Shown here: positions 38,858 through 51,719 of the stretch, in pieces
Layout of the letters: each line of letters begins with the position of its first letter
Numbering within the stretch: position 1 is the stretch's first letter
NCBI GenBank assembly: GCA_016617855.1
Contig: JAECUM010004992.1
Coordinates: 28,337 to 92,336, forward strand
Source of the DNA: Megalonaias nervosa
Taxonomy: Eukaryota > Mollusca > Bivalvia > Unionida > Unionidae
Length of the DNA: 64,000 nucleotides
Reading direction: 5' to 3'
Translations under genes and position numbers: made by a program
The notes under the pieces: generated by a model
The model's input: only the letters and a program-made list of their open reading frames with translations
What the model was told of the DNA's origin: nothing
Database searches by the model: none

Positions 38858-40132
38858 AGGGATAGCTCAAGCAAAAGAAGGTATGGTTTTTCGAAGAAAG
38901 TTGCACTGAGTGTCAGCCTTATTACAAGTACATCGGCCTATTTTTCACCCCAAAGTTGGTTCGGACAAAAGCTAAGCAGATACTAGCATCTCTGGCAAAA
39001 AAAGCAACTTCAAAAAGATTTTGAATTATCAAAAATAATTTGCCAGTTTTAGTGTAGAGGATGCCTTTAAAAGTTTTGATTCTTTAATAAAACCAATTGC
39101 TTGCAATGGGTCAGTAATTTGGGGATCTGAATTTAGTAGAGATATTGAAATAGTGCAATACAACTTTTGCAAACAGTATTTAGGTGTTCCTAAAACTATC
39201 AAAAATATAATTTTGTTAGGGAGAGCAGAAGATACCCACTTTGTACCTTATATTTTTCACGATGTACTTAAATACTGGTTGAAGGTTGTGGGAATGCCTT
39301 CAACTCATTACCAAACCAATGTTATTTAATGTGGAAAAGATTAGATGAAACTAACCATGTCTCCTGGGCTACCAAAGTTAAAGACATGTTATTTCGCTTT
39401 GGTTTTGAGTATGTCTGGCTAAATCAAGATGATCGAGACGTAAAACAATTTTTCTCACTATTTTTGCAAAGTATTATGGATTTGACATTCCAAAACTGGC
39501 AAAGTGATGTTAACAATTTATATAAATGAAATGTGTGTATTATAGCATGTATGAAACTAAGTTAAAACTGGAAAAATACCTCTCATGTGGATTATCATAT
39601 TTTCTTAGGAAGTTACTTGCTAAATAGGGGCTTAGTGCATACACTGAAAATAGAGGCAGGTAGACATAGCAGGATTGAGAGTAATGATAGATAATGTGAA
39701 TTATGCCAGAAAAATAATGTTTTTTTGGTAGAAGATGAATTCCATTTTGTTTGTATTTGTCCAGTTTATGACCATTTAAGAAAGAAATACTTTAATGAAA
39801 TTTATTATCTCTATCCATTTGTAGAAAACTTTGTATCCTACATGAGTCATAGTAATATATTAATTATAAGAAATCTTTCTTACAATATAAATTCAGCATT
39901 TGTTTTAGATGATCTTTGATAACTCAAATGAATGGTGACTAATGTACTTAGAGGTAGTAACATCTTTATAGTATTATACACCGATTACAGGAAATTATGT
40001 ATGTATACTCATAATGAACACCATATTTAATTTCTTTACACAATGGTGCACATTTTATTTACTTGTATTTTGTAACATGGGCTGGTGGCCTAAATTACTG
40101 AGTAAAGTATTATTATTATTATTATTATTATT
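38858..40132 (+). mobile_element. 5'-truncated non-LTR retrotransposon (LINE) with target-site duplication
   Basis: The insertion interrupts the minisatellite and is flanked by a 12-bp direct repeat, 'atcagcaccatg' (38,846-38,857 and 40,133-40,144). It encodes broken pieces of the C-terminal end of a LINE ORF2: the segment around 39,050-39,290 (SVEDAFKSFDSLIKPIACNG, VIWGSEFSRDIE), 39,329-39,529, and 39,725-39,919 (VEDEFHFVCICPVYDHLRKK), the usual Cys/His-rich tail. The 3' end is (TTA)n at about 40,109-40,132, as in CR1/L2-type elements. Frameshifts and stops show it is dead. Confidence 0.85.
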
Positions 40133-40415
40133 ATCAGCACCATGTAACTATTAGCCGTTTATGTCAGATGGATACAGTAAAGATCAGCATTATGTCATGA
40201 TAATATGTGGTACATTATTGGCTGTGTATGTCAGATGGATACAGTCAACATAGCACTATGTCATGATAATATGTGGTACATTATTGACTGTAATTCAAAT
40301 TGATACAATCAACATCAGCACCATGTAATTATAGACAGTGTATGGATACAGTCAATATCAGCATAGGGAATGATAATATGTGGTAAATTTTGGCTGTGTA
40401 TGTCAGATGGATAAA
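40133..40415. repeat. Minisatellite, right part, after the LINE
   Basis: Resumes with 'cagcaccatgtaactattag' and continues the 'tgtcagatggatacagtcaa' units of 38,235-38,857. Confidence 0.88.
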
Positions 40416-40823
40416 CACATATCATTCAGAATTTTACATTAATACATCTGTCAAAGTGACAAACCATCTTTGTTGCAAAAATATTTTATTTCTCGGAACA
40501 ATATATGAGCAAAATAGGAATTCTAAGCAGGAAGATGTTGGAGTTTCTAGGAATGCTTTTGTTTTCACATTCTTAGCTTTGAACATAGAAATTAATAAGA
40601 GCAACAGTTATCATAAATCTAATGTTAAATATAATGCTTCATATGTCAGTAATAATTAGTAAGTGAAAATTCATCACTGATATAGAGAGTATAGAAGCAA
40701 TAGTCTGTTTATATGCATATTCATATGCAAGTGGTGGATCACAATTTGATATACCAACAGTATTTGCATATCAAATTGCTTTGTACAAACACCAATAAAG
40801 CCATGTTCTTTTTAATGTAAGCA

Positions 40824-40825
<2 letters not shown>

Positions 40826-40861
<36 letters not shown>
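40826..40861. repeat. (TA)n tract beside the exon C acceptor
   Basis: About 18 TA units end only 12 bp before the 3' splice site at 40,874; length changes here would alter the branch-site distance. Confidence 0.95.
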
Positions 40862-40865
<4 letters not shown>

Positions 40866-40873
40866 CTTTTTAG

Positions 40874-40974
40874 GTGAACCAATGGGTCCAGCTTGGAGGG
40901 AGGACAACAGGCGGATATCTGGAAATAGAGTACTACATGGAATACGAAGGGAGGTGACCAGCATACTTGGATGA
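40874..40974 (+). CDS. Terminal coding exon C of the unidentified gene
   Basis: The acceptor is 'ctctctttttag'. The first two bases complete a Gly codon split by the phase-1 intron after exon B. The frame then reads EPMGPAWREDNRRISGNRVL and ends at TGA (40,972-40,974). Phase agreement across all three exons and the basic, Arg-rich C-terminus support a real gene end. The 3' UTR presumably follows, but I did not find a convincing poly(A) signal nearby. Confidence 0.8.
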
Positions 40975-43270
40975 AGGAACTGATCAGATCTACCATATTT
41001 GACCTATTAAGCACATGTGCCTTCATAGGTTCCCCACTCCCTTTTTCCATTTTATATCATTCTTCAGGCCATTTCCAAAATTTCTATTCAAGGATTTTTA
41101 TATATTATTGAATAATGCTGGTGAGAATTGGATATTATTTTTAAGTTTTTCATGTAGCACAAATTTTGCCCATATGTGATAAAGGAGGCAGTTCCATAGT
41201 GTTTTTAATTGAAACTGGAGATAGCATCCTAGAAGTAACAGATAAAAGCCAACTATAGAAAATGTAAACCCAATGATTGACTGGTCCGACTTCTTCAGAG
41301 ACTCGTGATACTATTCAAGTTGTGTGTAGTGGACACACTGTTCCCACCATAGTAGCATTAGTTGAAAAGATTGAATCCATTATGTTTGTCCATTATCAAC
41401 TCTTGGATTCAAATTACTAACATAAATGTTAAACATATGTGCACAAATGTAAACACTCATCTCAAACAAATAAGATATTTAATGAAGATTTGGTATGTAC
41501 ATTATAGTACTCCATCCATTCACATTTCACAGTGCATATGTGCATATGGAACTTTGTAGACTTTTCCATAATACTGTCGTATTTTAGGGTTCCTTCTTTT
41601 GTTTTTTTTAATTGTCTTTACTTACACTCATTATAATGTCCCTATCCAGTGTGAATGAGCCATGTTTGAAAACATTTAATTTTATTTTTCCACAAAATAA
41701 TCATGTGACTGAAGATCTAAGTATGATTTGATCCACAGCCTAAAATCAAACATTAGTCTCAAGGTAATCATTAAAGAGGACAAAGTTGGAGAACCAACAC
41801 AAATTCAATATACAATTAGTTCTGCATCAAATGTTTTTTTATGATTACAATATAGAGCATTTATCAATGCATCTGAAATGGGGAGAAGGGGCACATATAA
41901 TGATGAACATTTTACATTTTAGCTTGAGTATGTACTAAGTGTAGGTTAAATATGGTAGTTTCTTGTGACTGTAAAACAGGAATTGAATCTTATAATATGC
42001 ATTTATGCAATTCTAAATTGGATAATATTTGGTGGACATGTTCTGTAAAAATCAGTTCTTTTCTTAGAACATTTGATGAGAATAACCATAGAAGATGAAT
42101 GTAGCACTTTATTTTGAGAGAAAACCACTTGTTCATTATTGGTTTACTTTTATTTATGTATTAAAATTGGAAAAGGTTTACTGTTGAACTAACTTAAATT
42201 TATACACCATCAATACTCTTAGTATTCTAATACATGTAGTTTGAATTTTTTAATTATTTTATTTAACTTATAGTAGTATTCCTTTGTATTATTTCTGTGT
42301 TCATGCACAGTCCAGGACTTTGTATGAAATGTGTTTCATATTTTTCTTTGACCAAATGTTTTAGTGCATTATATTGTGATAGCCTTCATCAGTTTCACTG
42401 TCCATCTTTCTGCCTGTCCATTACCACAACTTCTGAACTGACGGAAGGAAATTCTTTAAACTTTATAGTTATATTGCCCTTTGGGAAACCAGCTGCCAGA
42501 AGGGAGTCATCCTTGGCTCCCACAACTGGAGTTCCTGAGAAGAGGTCAAAGGTCTGAGTGCAAATATTTTAATATTTTTAATTACAATGGAATTTCAAAT
42601 ATTTCTGACCATATTTTATATATGCAGTCATACAAGGAAGACAAATCATATATCTAATTAATTTTTGTACCATGTCTGCCAGGTTACTGTCTAAGAGGTG
42701 GGGGTAAGTTCTGATAAGGTTTGAGGTGGGGCTTACAAACATGCAATAAAAAAACACAGATCGAGATGTTGGGAACAAAGTCTTCCTCATTCCCTGAGTG
42801 GGACTAGGGTGCAGCATGTTAGGGAAATAAATTGGGTTGACATCCTCTCTTTCCCAGTGTTCTTGTTCAGTCCCCATGGGGCTATGGGACTTCAGCTATC
42901 TGATAGTGATTCTGGAATGTCTCTTTTTTTCCCCATTGCACCATGGATGAGTTTCCCATGGCTCCATTGATTGGCAGACCAGGCAGGCTGTAGGCCCTCC
43001 CCATCCCTTCCTCTGCAGTCAGGGAAAAGGAGGGTGGGACCACTCTTTTTCTTTACTGAGACGAGATTGCCAATCCATCTTGCCAAGGAGAGGGAAGGAA
43101 GAGATTGTCATGTCTCACTTAGCAGAGGATGAACATGAATGAGTGCAATGAGACCTCATTTATGCCTGTCTGTTCTCATCTTCTAGTGTCTCCATCTTCT
43201 ATCAGACTGTTCAGGTGACAGATGATGAATCAAAGGAGGGAGCCAATAAATCCTAATGAAATGCACCCTC
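40975..43270. other. 3' UTR/intergenic stretch
   Basis: No further exon or repeat that I can support. From about 42,650 the base composition becomes richer in G and C, probably because older transposon sequence begins. Confidence 0.45.
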
Positions 43271-43272
43271 TC

Positions 43273-43410
43273 CTTTGTTGTTGTTGTTGTTGTTGTTGTG
43301 GGGCTTAACGCCATTTTTCAGCACACGATATGCTATACATGGCAGCCAGTATTAATGGTGGAGGAAGAAACCGGGAAATCCCCAGAAAGAACCACCAACC
43401 CATGAGAACC
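43273..43410 (-). mobile_element. SINE fragment (3' end only)
   Basis: On the minus strand the last part of the SINE family is present: 'gctgaaaaatggcgttaag' + 'cccc' followed by (aac)n about 8 units long. The tRNA head is missing, i.e. the copy is 5'-truncated. Confidence 0.75.
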
Positions 43411-43439
43411 CTCTCCTTTGAAATCATCCTCTTTCCCCA

Positions 43440-46390
43440 GATCTGTGTGTGAAGCTCTCTGGTTTAGGATACCAGAATCCTCTCCAATTTAGAAAAGAGT
43501 TCAGGTGCACAGAGTAAATCTGATCTTCTGCTCCTTCCCCACCCAGCTATAGTGAAGGGCATTGAGACAGAAGTTAACACAGGGCCAAGAAGAAGCAACC
43601 AGACAACAGATGGGTTCATCTGTCCCCTCTTCCATGTTGCAGTCCCTTGACTTAGTATCTAGCTACAAGGTGCATTCACCTGCTTGATGACACTGGATTT
43701 GGGAGTGTCCCAGGTGGGGTTTGTGATGTTGACTTAGAATCACATCTCAATAAAATTGCTTTAAGCTATGGAGCTTAAATCTCGGACCTTGGCCACCATA
43801 CATGTACTGAGCTTTAAACAGTAGCCTGACATTTGAGGCAGGAATCTGTTAGTGACCATCTTGTAGAAACTTCTGGAGGCTGTCACCAAGAAAATGAGGC
43901 ACTCTCAATGTCAATGGCACTTTCAGCAAAACTTCACCTCTGTATGGATGATGTATTAGATACTATACAGGTTTTGCCTGAAACTGAAGAAGAATCTATT
44001 GAGGGCAGCTCTGCTTGATGTAGAATCCTTATTCAGTGGCTTAATCTACACATCAGCCTCAAAAGATCTTATGAATCAACAGTAACATTTATTGGTTGCA
44101 ATGCTAGGCCTGGCTAAACTGGCTAAGAAGCATTCACAACCCGTGAGGTTGATGGGGTCTGAACAGAAACATCATATCCCCTTTAAAAACCCTTTTTGCT
44201 CTTCATTCATTATACAGGGAGGCTGGAATGACCAGGGCAGGAAGTCTTCAGACTCTTCCCCCTTCTAAAGAGGGAGGTAGTCAACCTTAGGGAGTCAAAC
44301 CTTCTCCGGCCAAGGCTGGAAGGGCCAAAGCAGGAAGTTGATGAAATCCCCCTCCCCCATAAGCAGTCAGCAACCCTAGGGAGGCTGATGCATTCTACCA
44401 TCAAGCACCTCTCTTTTCATTATCCCAGTAGGTGCCAGGCTAAGCTACTTTTCAGAGGCTCCATCAAACCAAACAGAAGATGCATAGACCATCTCAACAA
44501 TAAGAGAGAGTTACTGGCTTTGCTTCCTGGACCCTCCACTTCTATAAAGGACCTCCATTTGGCTTTAAATCCCCCATCTTTCTGTCCTGCAGGAAATGCA
44601 TGTACTTTTGTCTGGGCAAAGAGATGTTCCTGGACGCTTTCCTGTATCCTATTTTTCCTACAAAGCTTTTGCCAGGATGTTGGGAATAATAACTACTCAC
44701 TTAAGATTGTTATGGTTTCCCACTATTCAGTATTTAGTTCACTGTTATACAGCCTTGTCAGACGTGCCTTACTAAGTAACATTTCACTCTGTTGGAAGAC
44801 AGTGACTTGTCTGAGGTAATCCCCAACCAGAAGACAGATCTGACTCCTTCTGAGGTTTCACTTACTGGGGATGAATTTTTTCCTCACAAGTCAAGTGACA
44901 GTTTGTGTTCTGCCCATCATGATCGAAGAGATATTGTCAGGAGTGTTAGAGAAGGCTTCTGTCTGATTGCCACTAACTTTCTCTTGTGGACACTAAACAT
45001 GGTATTGGATCTAGTTCACCAGGAAGGCTTCATATGAGGTCACATGGATCCCCTTTCAGCTCAAATTCCTTTGGGGTCCAAGTTTGTTTCACTACCTGTG
45101 TTGGTGGCTGATTCAGGACTGGTTTCCAATACTCACTCCAGAACCTCACTCTTTTAGATATTCCAAGGCCTCAAATTCAGACTGGGGTGCTTTCCTAGAG
45201 CTTGATGGCATGGTCCTTCTGGGTTTTAGTGTCATATGAATGGCCTGGAAATATAGGCCATTTTCCTGGTACTGTAACAGTGTTAGCCTAATAAGCTGTG
45301 TTTTGCTTGCCAAGGAGAACGTGTTCGTCATGGCATACCTCAGACATCAAGGAGACTGTCATGCCCATTCTCTTTGCTGGAAACAGATGGACAGCTTTGG
45401 AGTGTATCACTGTCAGAGTCTGCCATATTTCAGGCAAGAGAAATATCCTGTCAATCTCTCCAGAAAGGGATGGACATTCCTCATAGAATGGTCTCTGCAC
45501 CAGTTGGTTGGTTGTTTTATGTCTCTCTAATTTCAGACCAAAGTGATGAGCAGTGGATGCCTTCAGTCTGAAGCAGGATTGACTGTACCTTCCCACCTGT
45601 CAGAATAATCCCTTGAGTTCTTCATCCATATTATGACTCATCCTGATAGTCCTCAAGTGGCCCCAATAGTCATGGTTCATTCATCTCCTTGACCTATCAG
45701 TAGATTTCCCCAGGGATATACTACTCAGGAGAGATCTGCTGATGTGGCACAGAAGGACTCTTTTGTACAACAATCCACAGATGCTCCATCTGCATGCCTG
45801 CTCATATCAAATAATCTATTACCAAGATCATTTTTTGAGCAGGGTTGCATACTGCTTCACCCAGGCTAGAAGGTAGTCAACCTGTATGGGCTTATGATAC
45901 CATTTTGGAGAGTACTTTGTTACTGGTAAAGTCAACACATTGATCCAATCTGTCCCTTTTTGACAGCAGTTGTGGATTTTCTTCTGATTCTTTTTAAAGG
46001 TCATGGAGCAGCTCTCTCTAATATCCCTAAGTTTTCTAAGGGAGCCACCACAGGGTCAGACCCTCATATTTTAAAACTGATCAAATACTTTGAGTTTCAA
46101 AGACCAGTCTGTCATACTTTATTGCTTTGATGGAAACTTTTTGTGTTCTTTGGTCATTATCTAAACTACCTTATGAAAAAATGAGTGAAACTCCTTCAAG
46201 AACTTTACCCTAAAATGGTCTTCCTTCTCTCTCTCTATCATCAACAAGAAGTACTAAATTTATGTCCTATATGTGAAAAGGTTTGATTACAATTCTGTGT
46301 AAAAATTGATTCAGTCTCCCTTCTTTGCCAGTCTGGCAAGTGCTTCTTTTAGGAAGGAAATCACTTTGGACAGGGTCTAGAACTAGGGAA
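43440..46390 (+). mobile_element. Decayed DIRS-like (tyrosine-recombinase) retrotransposon
   Basis: Three decayed segments lie in DIRS order. Bases 44,800-45,050 look like the end of a reverse transcriptase ('PNQKTDLTP'-like string). Bases 45,120-45,520 look like RNase H and its tail, with CHISGKRNIL and a following WSLHQ. Bases 45,690-46,380 look like a tyrosine recombinase N-terminal/core region (KLIKYFEFQRPVCH). An acidic segment at 43,850-44,015 may be from the gag side. Frameshifts and stops are frequent. Terminal repeats were not found. The base composition (GC higher than its surroundings) supports one coherent insertion. Confidence 0.65.
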
Positions 46391-46489
46391 AGTGAAAGCA
46401 GTATAATAATAACAGGTAAGTATCATACAGTTAAAATTAGTTTTATCCCCACCACCACATTTTCAACTCCTTGTCCAGGTCAGCTTTGC

Positions 46490-47650
46490 TAATTTTGATA
46501 AAATTAATAGGAGTACTTCTTAAAACATGCTCCATCAAAGTTTTGTCTAGGGTGGTTCCCTAGTAACAGTATGGCTTAATTTATCAAGAGTTTCAAAACT
46601 TAGTTTTGACTTCCTCTCTATAACAGCTGAACCTGTTTCAATCAAACTATGTGGAATGTTTTTAGGATATGCTTTATCAAAATTGTGTGCAGGTTGGCTG
46701 CCCTAGTAATGGTGTGACTTCTACAGCACCCATATGGAGAACACATTTCCAACTTTTTTTTCCAGAACAGCTAAACCAATTTCTATCAAACTTGGTAGGA
46801 ATGTTTCAAAGACAGGCTCTATACAAATTTTGTATGGGGTGGCTCTCCTTGCTTTGGCATGTCTTCCATCTTATCTATATGGAGATTTTTATCTTTCAGT
46901 TATCTGGAATAGCTGATCCAAATTCAAAACTTGGAGTGTTTGTAGCACATGTTTCATCAAGATTGTGTCGAGGTTGGTTCTGCTAGCAATGGTTTGGTTC
47001 CATAACAAGTATATGGAAAACCCATTTCTCAGCTTGGTTGGGCCAATTTTGATTGTACTTGGCAGTAATGTTTCATAGGACACACTTTATAAAAATTATG
47101 TTTGGAGTGGTTCCCCTGGTAACATTTGTATTCGCAACCATATGGGAAACCTATTTTGACTTCTTCTGAATTGATGAGCCAGATTTTATCAGTCATAGTA
47201 AGGATTTGTAGTGTATTCTGTATAAAACTAAATTTTATCTAGAGTGGCACACATAGCAATGGTGTGGATTACTTGCTGTCAGGGTGGAAGAGTGTATCCA
47301 ATATTGCTATCCAGGCATTAGTTCGGTTTCCATAGTAACCATATGGAAAACCTATTTTCAGCTTCTTCTCCAGAACAGTCAAGTTAGTTTGATCAAACTT
47401 GGCAGGAATGTTTCTCATTACTTGTTCTATCTAACATTTTGTCCAGGACTCCTTCCCTCACTAACCTAGCTGCCATGTGGAAAACTTATTTTCAACTTCT
47501 CTAGATTGGCTGAGCCTGTTTCGATAAAACTTGGTTGGAATGTTTCTTAGAACATGCTGTATCAAAATTATGTTTGATACGTAGTTCTCCTAGCAACAAT
47601 GTGGTTTCCATATCATCTGGGTGCAAAACCTACAAATGATACTTATCTTC
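46490..47650. repeat. Degenerate tandem array, about 140-bp unit, 8 copies
   Basis: 'caaacttggtaggaatgttt' variants recur near 46,645, 46,788, 46,925, 47,057, 47,393 and 47,527. Between them lie 'ggttgctctcctagcaatgg'-like and 'catatggaaaaccta'-like phrases. Old and strongly diverged. Confidence 0.8.
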
Positions 47651-47691
47651 TATCAGGTACTGTTGTATTAATATTTAAAAACTATGATACA

Positions 47692-48335
47692 CCTTTCATA
47701 TTCATACCAAATAAAATGTGATAGGTAGAATCCTAGCATATACACCTTTCATATTCATATCAACTGAAATGTGATAGGTAGAATCCTAGCATATACACCT
47801 TTCATATTCATATCAGATGAAATATGATAAGTAGAATCTAGAATATACACCTTTTATATTCTTATTAGATGAAATGTGATAGGTAGAATCCTAGCATATA
47901 CACCTTTCACATTCATATCAGATGAAATATGATAGGTAGAATCCTAGCATATACACCTTTCATATTCATATCAAATGAAATGTGATAGGTAGAATCCTAG
48001 CATATACACCTTTCATATTCATATCAAATGAAATGTGATAGGTAGAATCCTAGCATATACACCTTTCATATTCATATCAAATGAAATATGATAGGTAGAA
48101 TCCTAGAATATACACCTTTTATATTCTTATTAGATGAAATGTGATAGGTAGAATCCTAGCATATACACCTTTCATATTCATATCAGATGAAATATGATAG
48201 GTAGAATCCTAGAATATACACCTTTTATATTCTTATTAGATGAAATGTGATAGGTAGAATCCTAGCATACACACCTTTCATATTCTTATCAAATGAACTG
48301 TGATAGGTAGAATCTAGCATATACACGTTTCATAT
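47692..48335. repeat. Minisatellite, 53-bp unit, 12 copies
   Basis: Unit 'tacacctttcatattcatat' + 'caaatgaaatgtgataggta' + 'gaatcctagcata'. Two unit types, 'attcatatca' and 'attcttatta', form a repeated block, pointing to multi-unit duplications. Confidence 0.95.
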
Positions 48336-48514
48336 TCATATGCAATGATGCTAGTGCACCATCTCATCAGCTGAAGTTACTCAGAATATAAACACAGTTA
48401 AACAACATATCAAATAGCACCAGTTCTACCAAATAGATGGAAAATTTCCTGACATGGGTGTCTTTTAACCCAAGACACCTGCCTTATTACTACCAATGTA
48501 TGCAATGTGAGTAA

Positions 48515-48625
48515 TATCAGGTCCACTAGGACTTCTTGTTACCAATACAGTTGTATAATCAGGTCCACTAGGACTTCTTGTTACCAATACAGTTGTATAA
48601 TCAGGTCCACTAGGACTTCTTATTA
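48515..48625. repeat. Tandem repeat, 42-bp unit, 2.6 copies
   Basis: 'atcaggtccactaggacttc' + 'ttgttaccaatacagttgta' repeats almost exactly. Confidence 0.95.
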
Positions 48626-49960
48626 CGTATAAATTTGTATAATTTTTTAAAAATATAATCTGAATCTAACAGTATTACAAAACATAGCACAGTATTATAG
48701 TTTTATGTCAAATGAAATTGTATGTATTGAAATTCTTTTGTCCACTATATGATGGAATCCTGTCATAGTAAACTTCTAGGCACTAGTGAAATTTCTTAAA
48801 GTACTCTTTTCAAGAACTAAATTTTAAAATTGGAAACTGTTTATAAATATAATAAAGGAAGATAAACTATTTAAAGTAAATATTATTACATTTATTGACT
48901 GCTTTCATTGATGATATTAAGATATGCGTCTGTGCCAAGTGGTTTACATTTGCTAATGAATCTGTAGAGCTTTATCTTTGGATGTATTAGGAATTGTCAT
49001 GCTGTGTGACTGCTGATTGGACTATTCTTGTTTAGATGCAATAAATATATACATTGGACATGCTGATTCATTGTTTCTTTGAGGAAGGAATGTCCATTAC
49101 AAATCAGTTGAAAACTTGAATACATTAAAATGATAACTAAAAGATCCAGCTTTTTTGTTTTCATTTCCAAGCTGATATAAATCAATGATCATTGATGGAC
49201 CAGCCATTTAATTCTCTGGGTGAGGGACAGTGATTTGTTTATTACAAAGAATATTCTTGCTCTGGTTTGTATGATCAAAAAATAATTATGTCCATTATGT
49301 TAGTTTTTCAAATATATATGTAAATTAGGTACAATAAAATACATGTATCTAGGTTCTTAAGAAAATCCCAGGCTACCCTCCTCCCAATTAAATAGTTGGT
49401 CCCTTATCAATCAATCATTTGCACATGCTGGTATAGACCACATTACCTCTGGATCTGTAATTCTCTTGCATTGTCCATAATCCATCCTAGAACATCCTGC
49501 TATTTTCAACTTCTTCTCAAAACATCCCTGACCAGTTTAAACAAAAAGTCTAACACAAAATGTTTAGCATCAAGACAATTTAAATTCATGGCTCACTGTT
49601 GCTCTTGTTAGAAACTGTATTCAATGATGATCTGAAGAAAGACAGTGAAAATGTTGTATATTAGTGCCTTGTCTTGTTAAATTACCACAAGTGTATTATT
49701 TTCAAGTAAACAAAGTAGCACAAAGTCATAAGACAATGACCATAAATATACTACACAAGAAGATTACACAAGTTATCTGTATTAGATTGTACATATAAAG
49801 CAGAAAATGATTGAGATCATCTACTAAATTGTTAAAATGGACTAAATATACTCATAAACTTTAAAATTGTGTGCAGGAGTGATCAGACTAATTGCCATTA
49901 GCACAGTTGTGTTCTCAAAGTATGTAATTATGAACATGCTATACAACCACCATAAGACAG
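48626..49960. other. Intergenic stretch
   Basis: No supportable feature. Confidence 0.45.
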
Positions 49961-49989
49961 CCATTTGTCTATCCATCCAGTTTTGTTAC

Positions 49990-50430
49990 TTCCACACAAT
50001 AACTTTAGTTGTCCACCATCTATGATTACTGAACTTTGTGACTGTCTTGCACTTGGGGTAAGGAAGAACCCTGTTGATTTAAGGCAGAAAAGCTAAAGGT
50101 TGAAAGTCACTGTGGAACAAGGAAAGTGGTTCCTGCTCAAAAGCATAAGCTCTCCACCATCTACAGTTACCAAACTAAGTGGAAAGCTTGCATTTGGGGG
50201 TAAAGGAAAATAAAAATTTCAGGGTCAAAAGGACAAAATTTAAGGTCACTATGACTGAAAGAAGAAAATTGGTTTCTGCTCAATAAAATGGGTTCTCCAC
50301 CATCTACTGTTATGAGACTTTGTTGGTGGCTTGAAGTATAAATTAGAACTACATTGATCTTGGACTTAAAATGTCTACGGTCAAGGTCACTCTGAAAGTA
50401 GAAAAATGATTTCTGCTTACTAACTTCAAA
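49990..50430. repeat. Degenerate tandem array, about 143-bp unit, 3 copies
   Basis: 'tccaccatctacagttacc' variants recur near 50,010, 50,154 and 50,296, followed by 'aag...aaggtcactgtg...ggtt(c/t)ctgctcaa'. Confidence 0.75.
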
Positions 50431-50439
50431 TGATACTAC

Positions 50440-51715
50440 AATGACATCATTTATAGATTTTATTTAGGATCAGAGATAAACAGCAGATGCACTGCCTATT
50501 GAATGAATCTGAAAAATGGAATCAAGTTGTCATTTTCATTTGAAAGAATGAATACTGTGCTATCTTAAACACTAAAATATTTTAAATTTTGGTTCACTAT
50601 TAAAAGATTCTACAAAACATTCCAATTAGAATGTTCTGAATGAATTATGGGTCTTGAATGTGCTATGTACCTATAATCTTGAATATGATGATATGCAAAT
50701 GGTCTTGATGTATTACAATGGCATAATCCAGACTGCTTTTGAATGAATTCATAATAATCCCAAACTTGTCCAAAATGTCAGTGAGCACTATATAATTCCA
50801 ATTAATAACTTAAATAAATAATTCCACTCAAATTATATCTGAGCACAACTAAACATGATTCCACAAAGACTGATATTACAATAGGAATGAATAATTATTT
50901 ACTTGGTCTTCTTTGTATATGGACTTTCAACTGGCTTATGACACAACAAAATGCCCTGGACTTAGATCATTTCCAATGGAAATTTCCATCAAATTTGTGA
51001 ACAAAGTCAGATATGTTTACGTAAATTTTGGCAAACAAGCTGACAAAAATCTGATAGACCCATAGACTTTCCAAGGGAAAAACCAATGTCCTGACCTCGG
51101 ATGCAAGTAAACATATTTTTAAAAGATGGTATTAGTAAGGTAGGCCCAAACTCCTACCCTCAATTGCAGTCAAAATTCAAGCACACAATATAAAGTGTGT
51201 GTGTGTTTTAAAGAAATATATAACACGATAGTGTGTGAGTCACTAATTGCAATAAATGTGATAACACTGAATACAAAAGTTCTTTTTTCAATTACATTGT
51301 TATCATCTGTACAAATGTAACTGTGGAACAAAATACTTATGACAGAAAGTGGTTCCTGAAAGAGGAAAGAGCAATGGTGATAAAACCTAAGATAAAATAT
51401 ATAAATGGTTAGGGTTACAGTTTGATATATACAAAGGAACCAATACTTTCTTCCGAACTAATGACTGCACGGTTCTTAATGATGTAAAAAAAAGAGAGCA
51501 ACTAAACTTTAGTGGCAGACATCTGCAAATAACAGTATGGGTAATCGTAGTCAGACTGTAATAAAATATTGTAGAGATTCTACGTGTATTTTAATCTTCT
51601 TCACAATGGTAAAAGGACAATGAAGACTGAAAGCGATACTATCACAGATAAATCACAGAGATATTTTAAACCAATGGGATAATGAAAAATTTTAATGAGA
51701 CTGGAGTTACATTTT
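50440..51715. other. Intergenic stretch
   Basis: No supportable feature. The decayed polymerase fragment begins beyond its right edge. Confidence 0.45.
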
Positions 51716-51719
51716 CAAT

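Noticed and set aside
44388..45596. Several overlapping frames on both strands
   Set aside because: They are fragments or shadows of the decayed DIRS-like element rather than separate genes.
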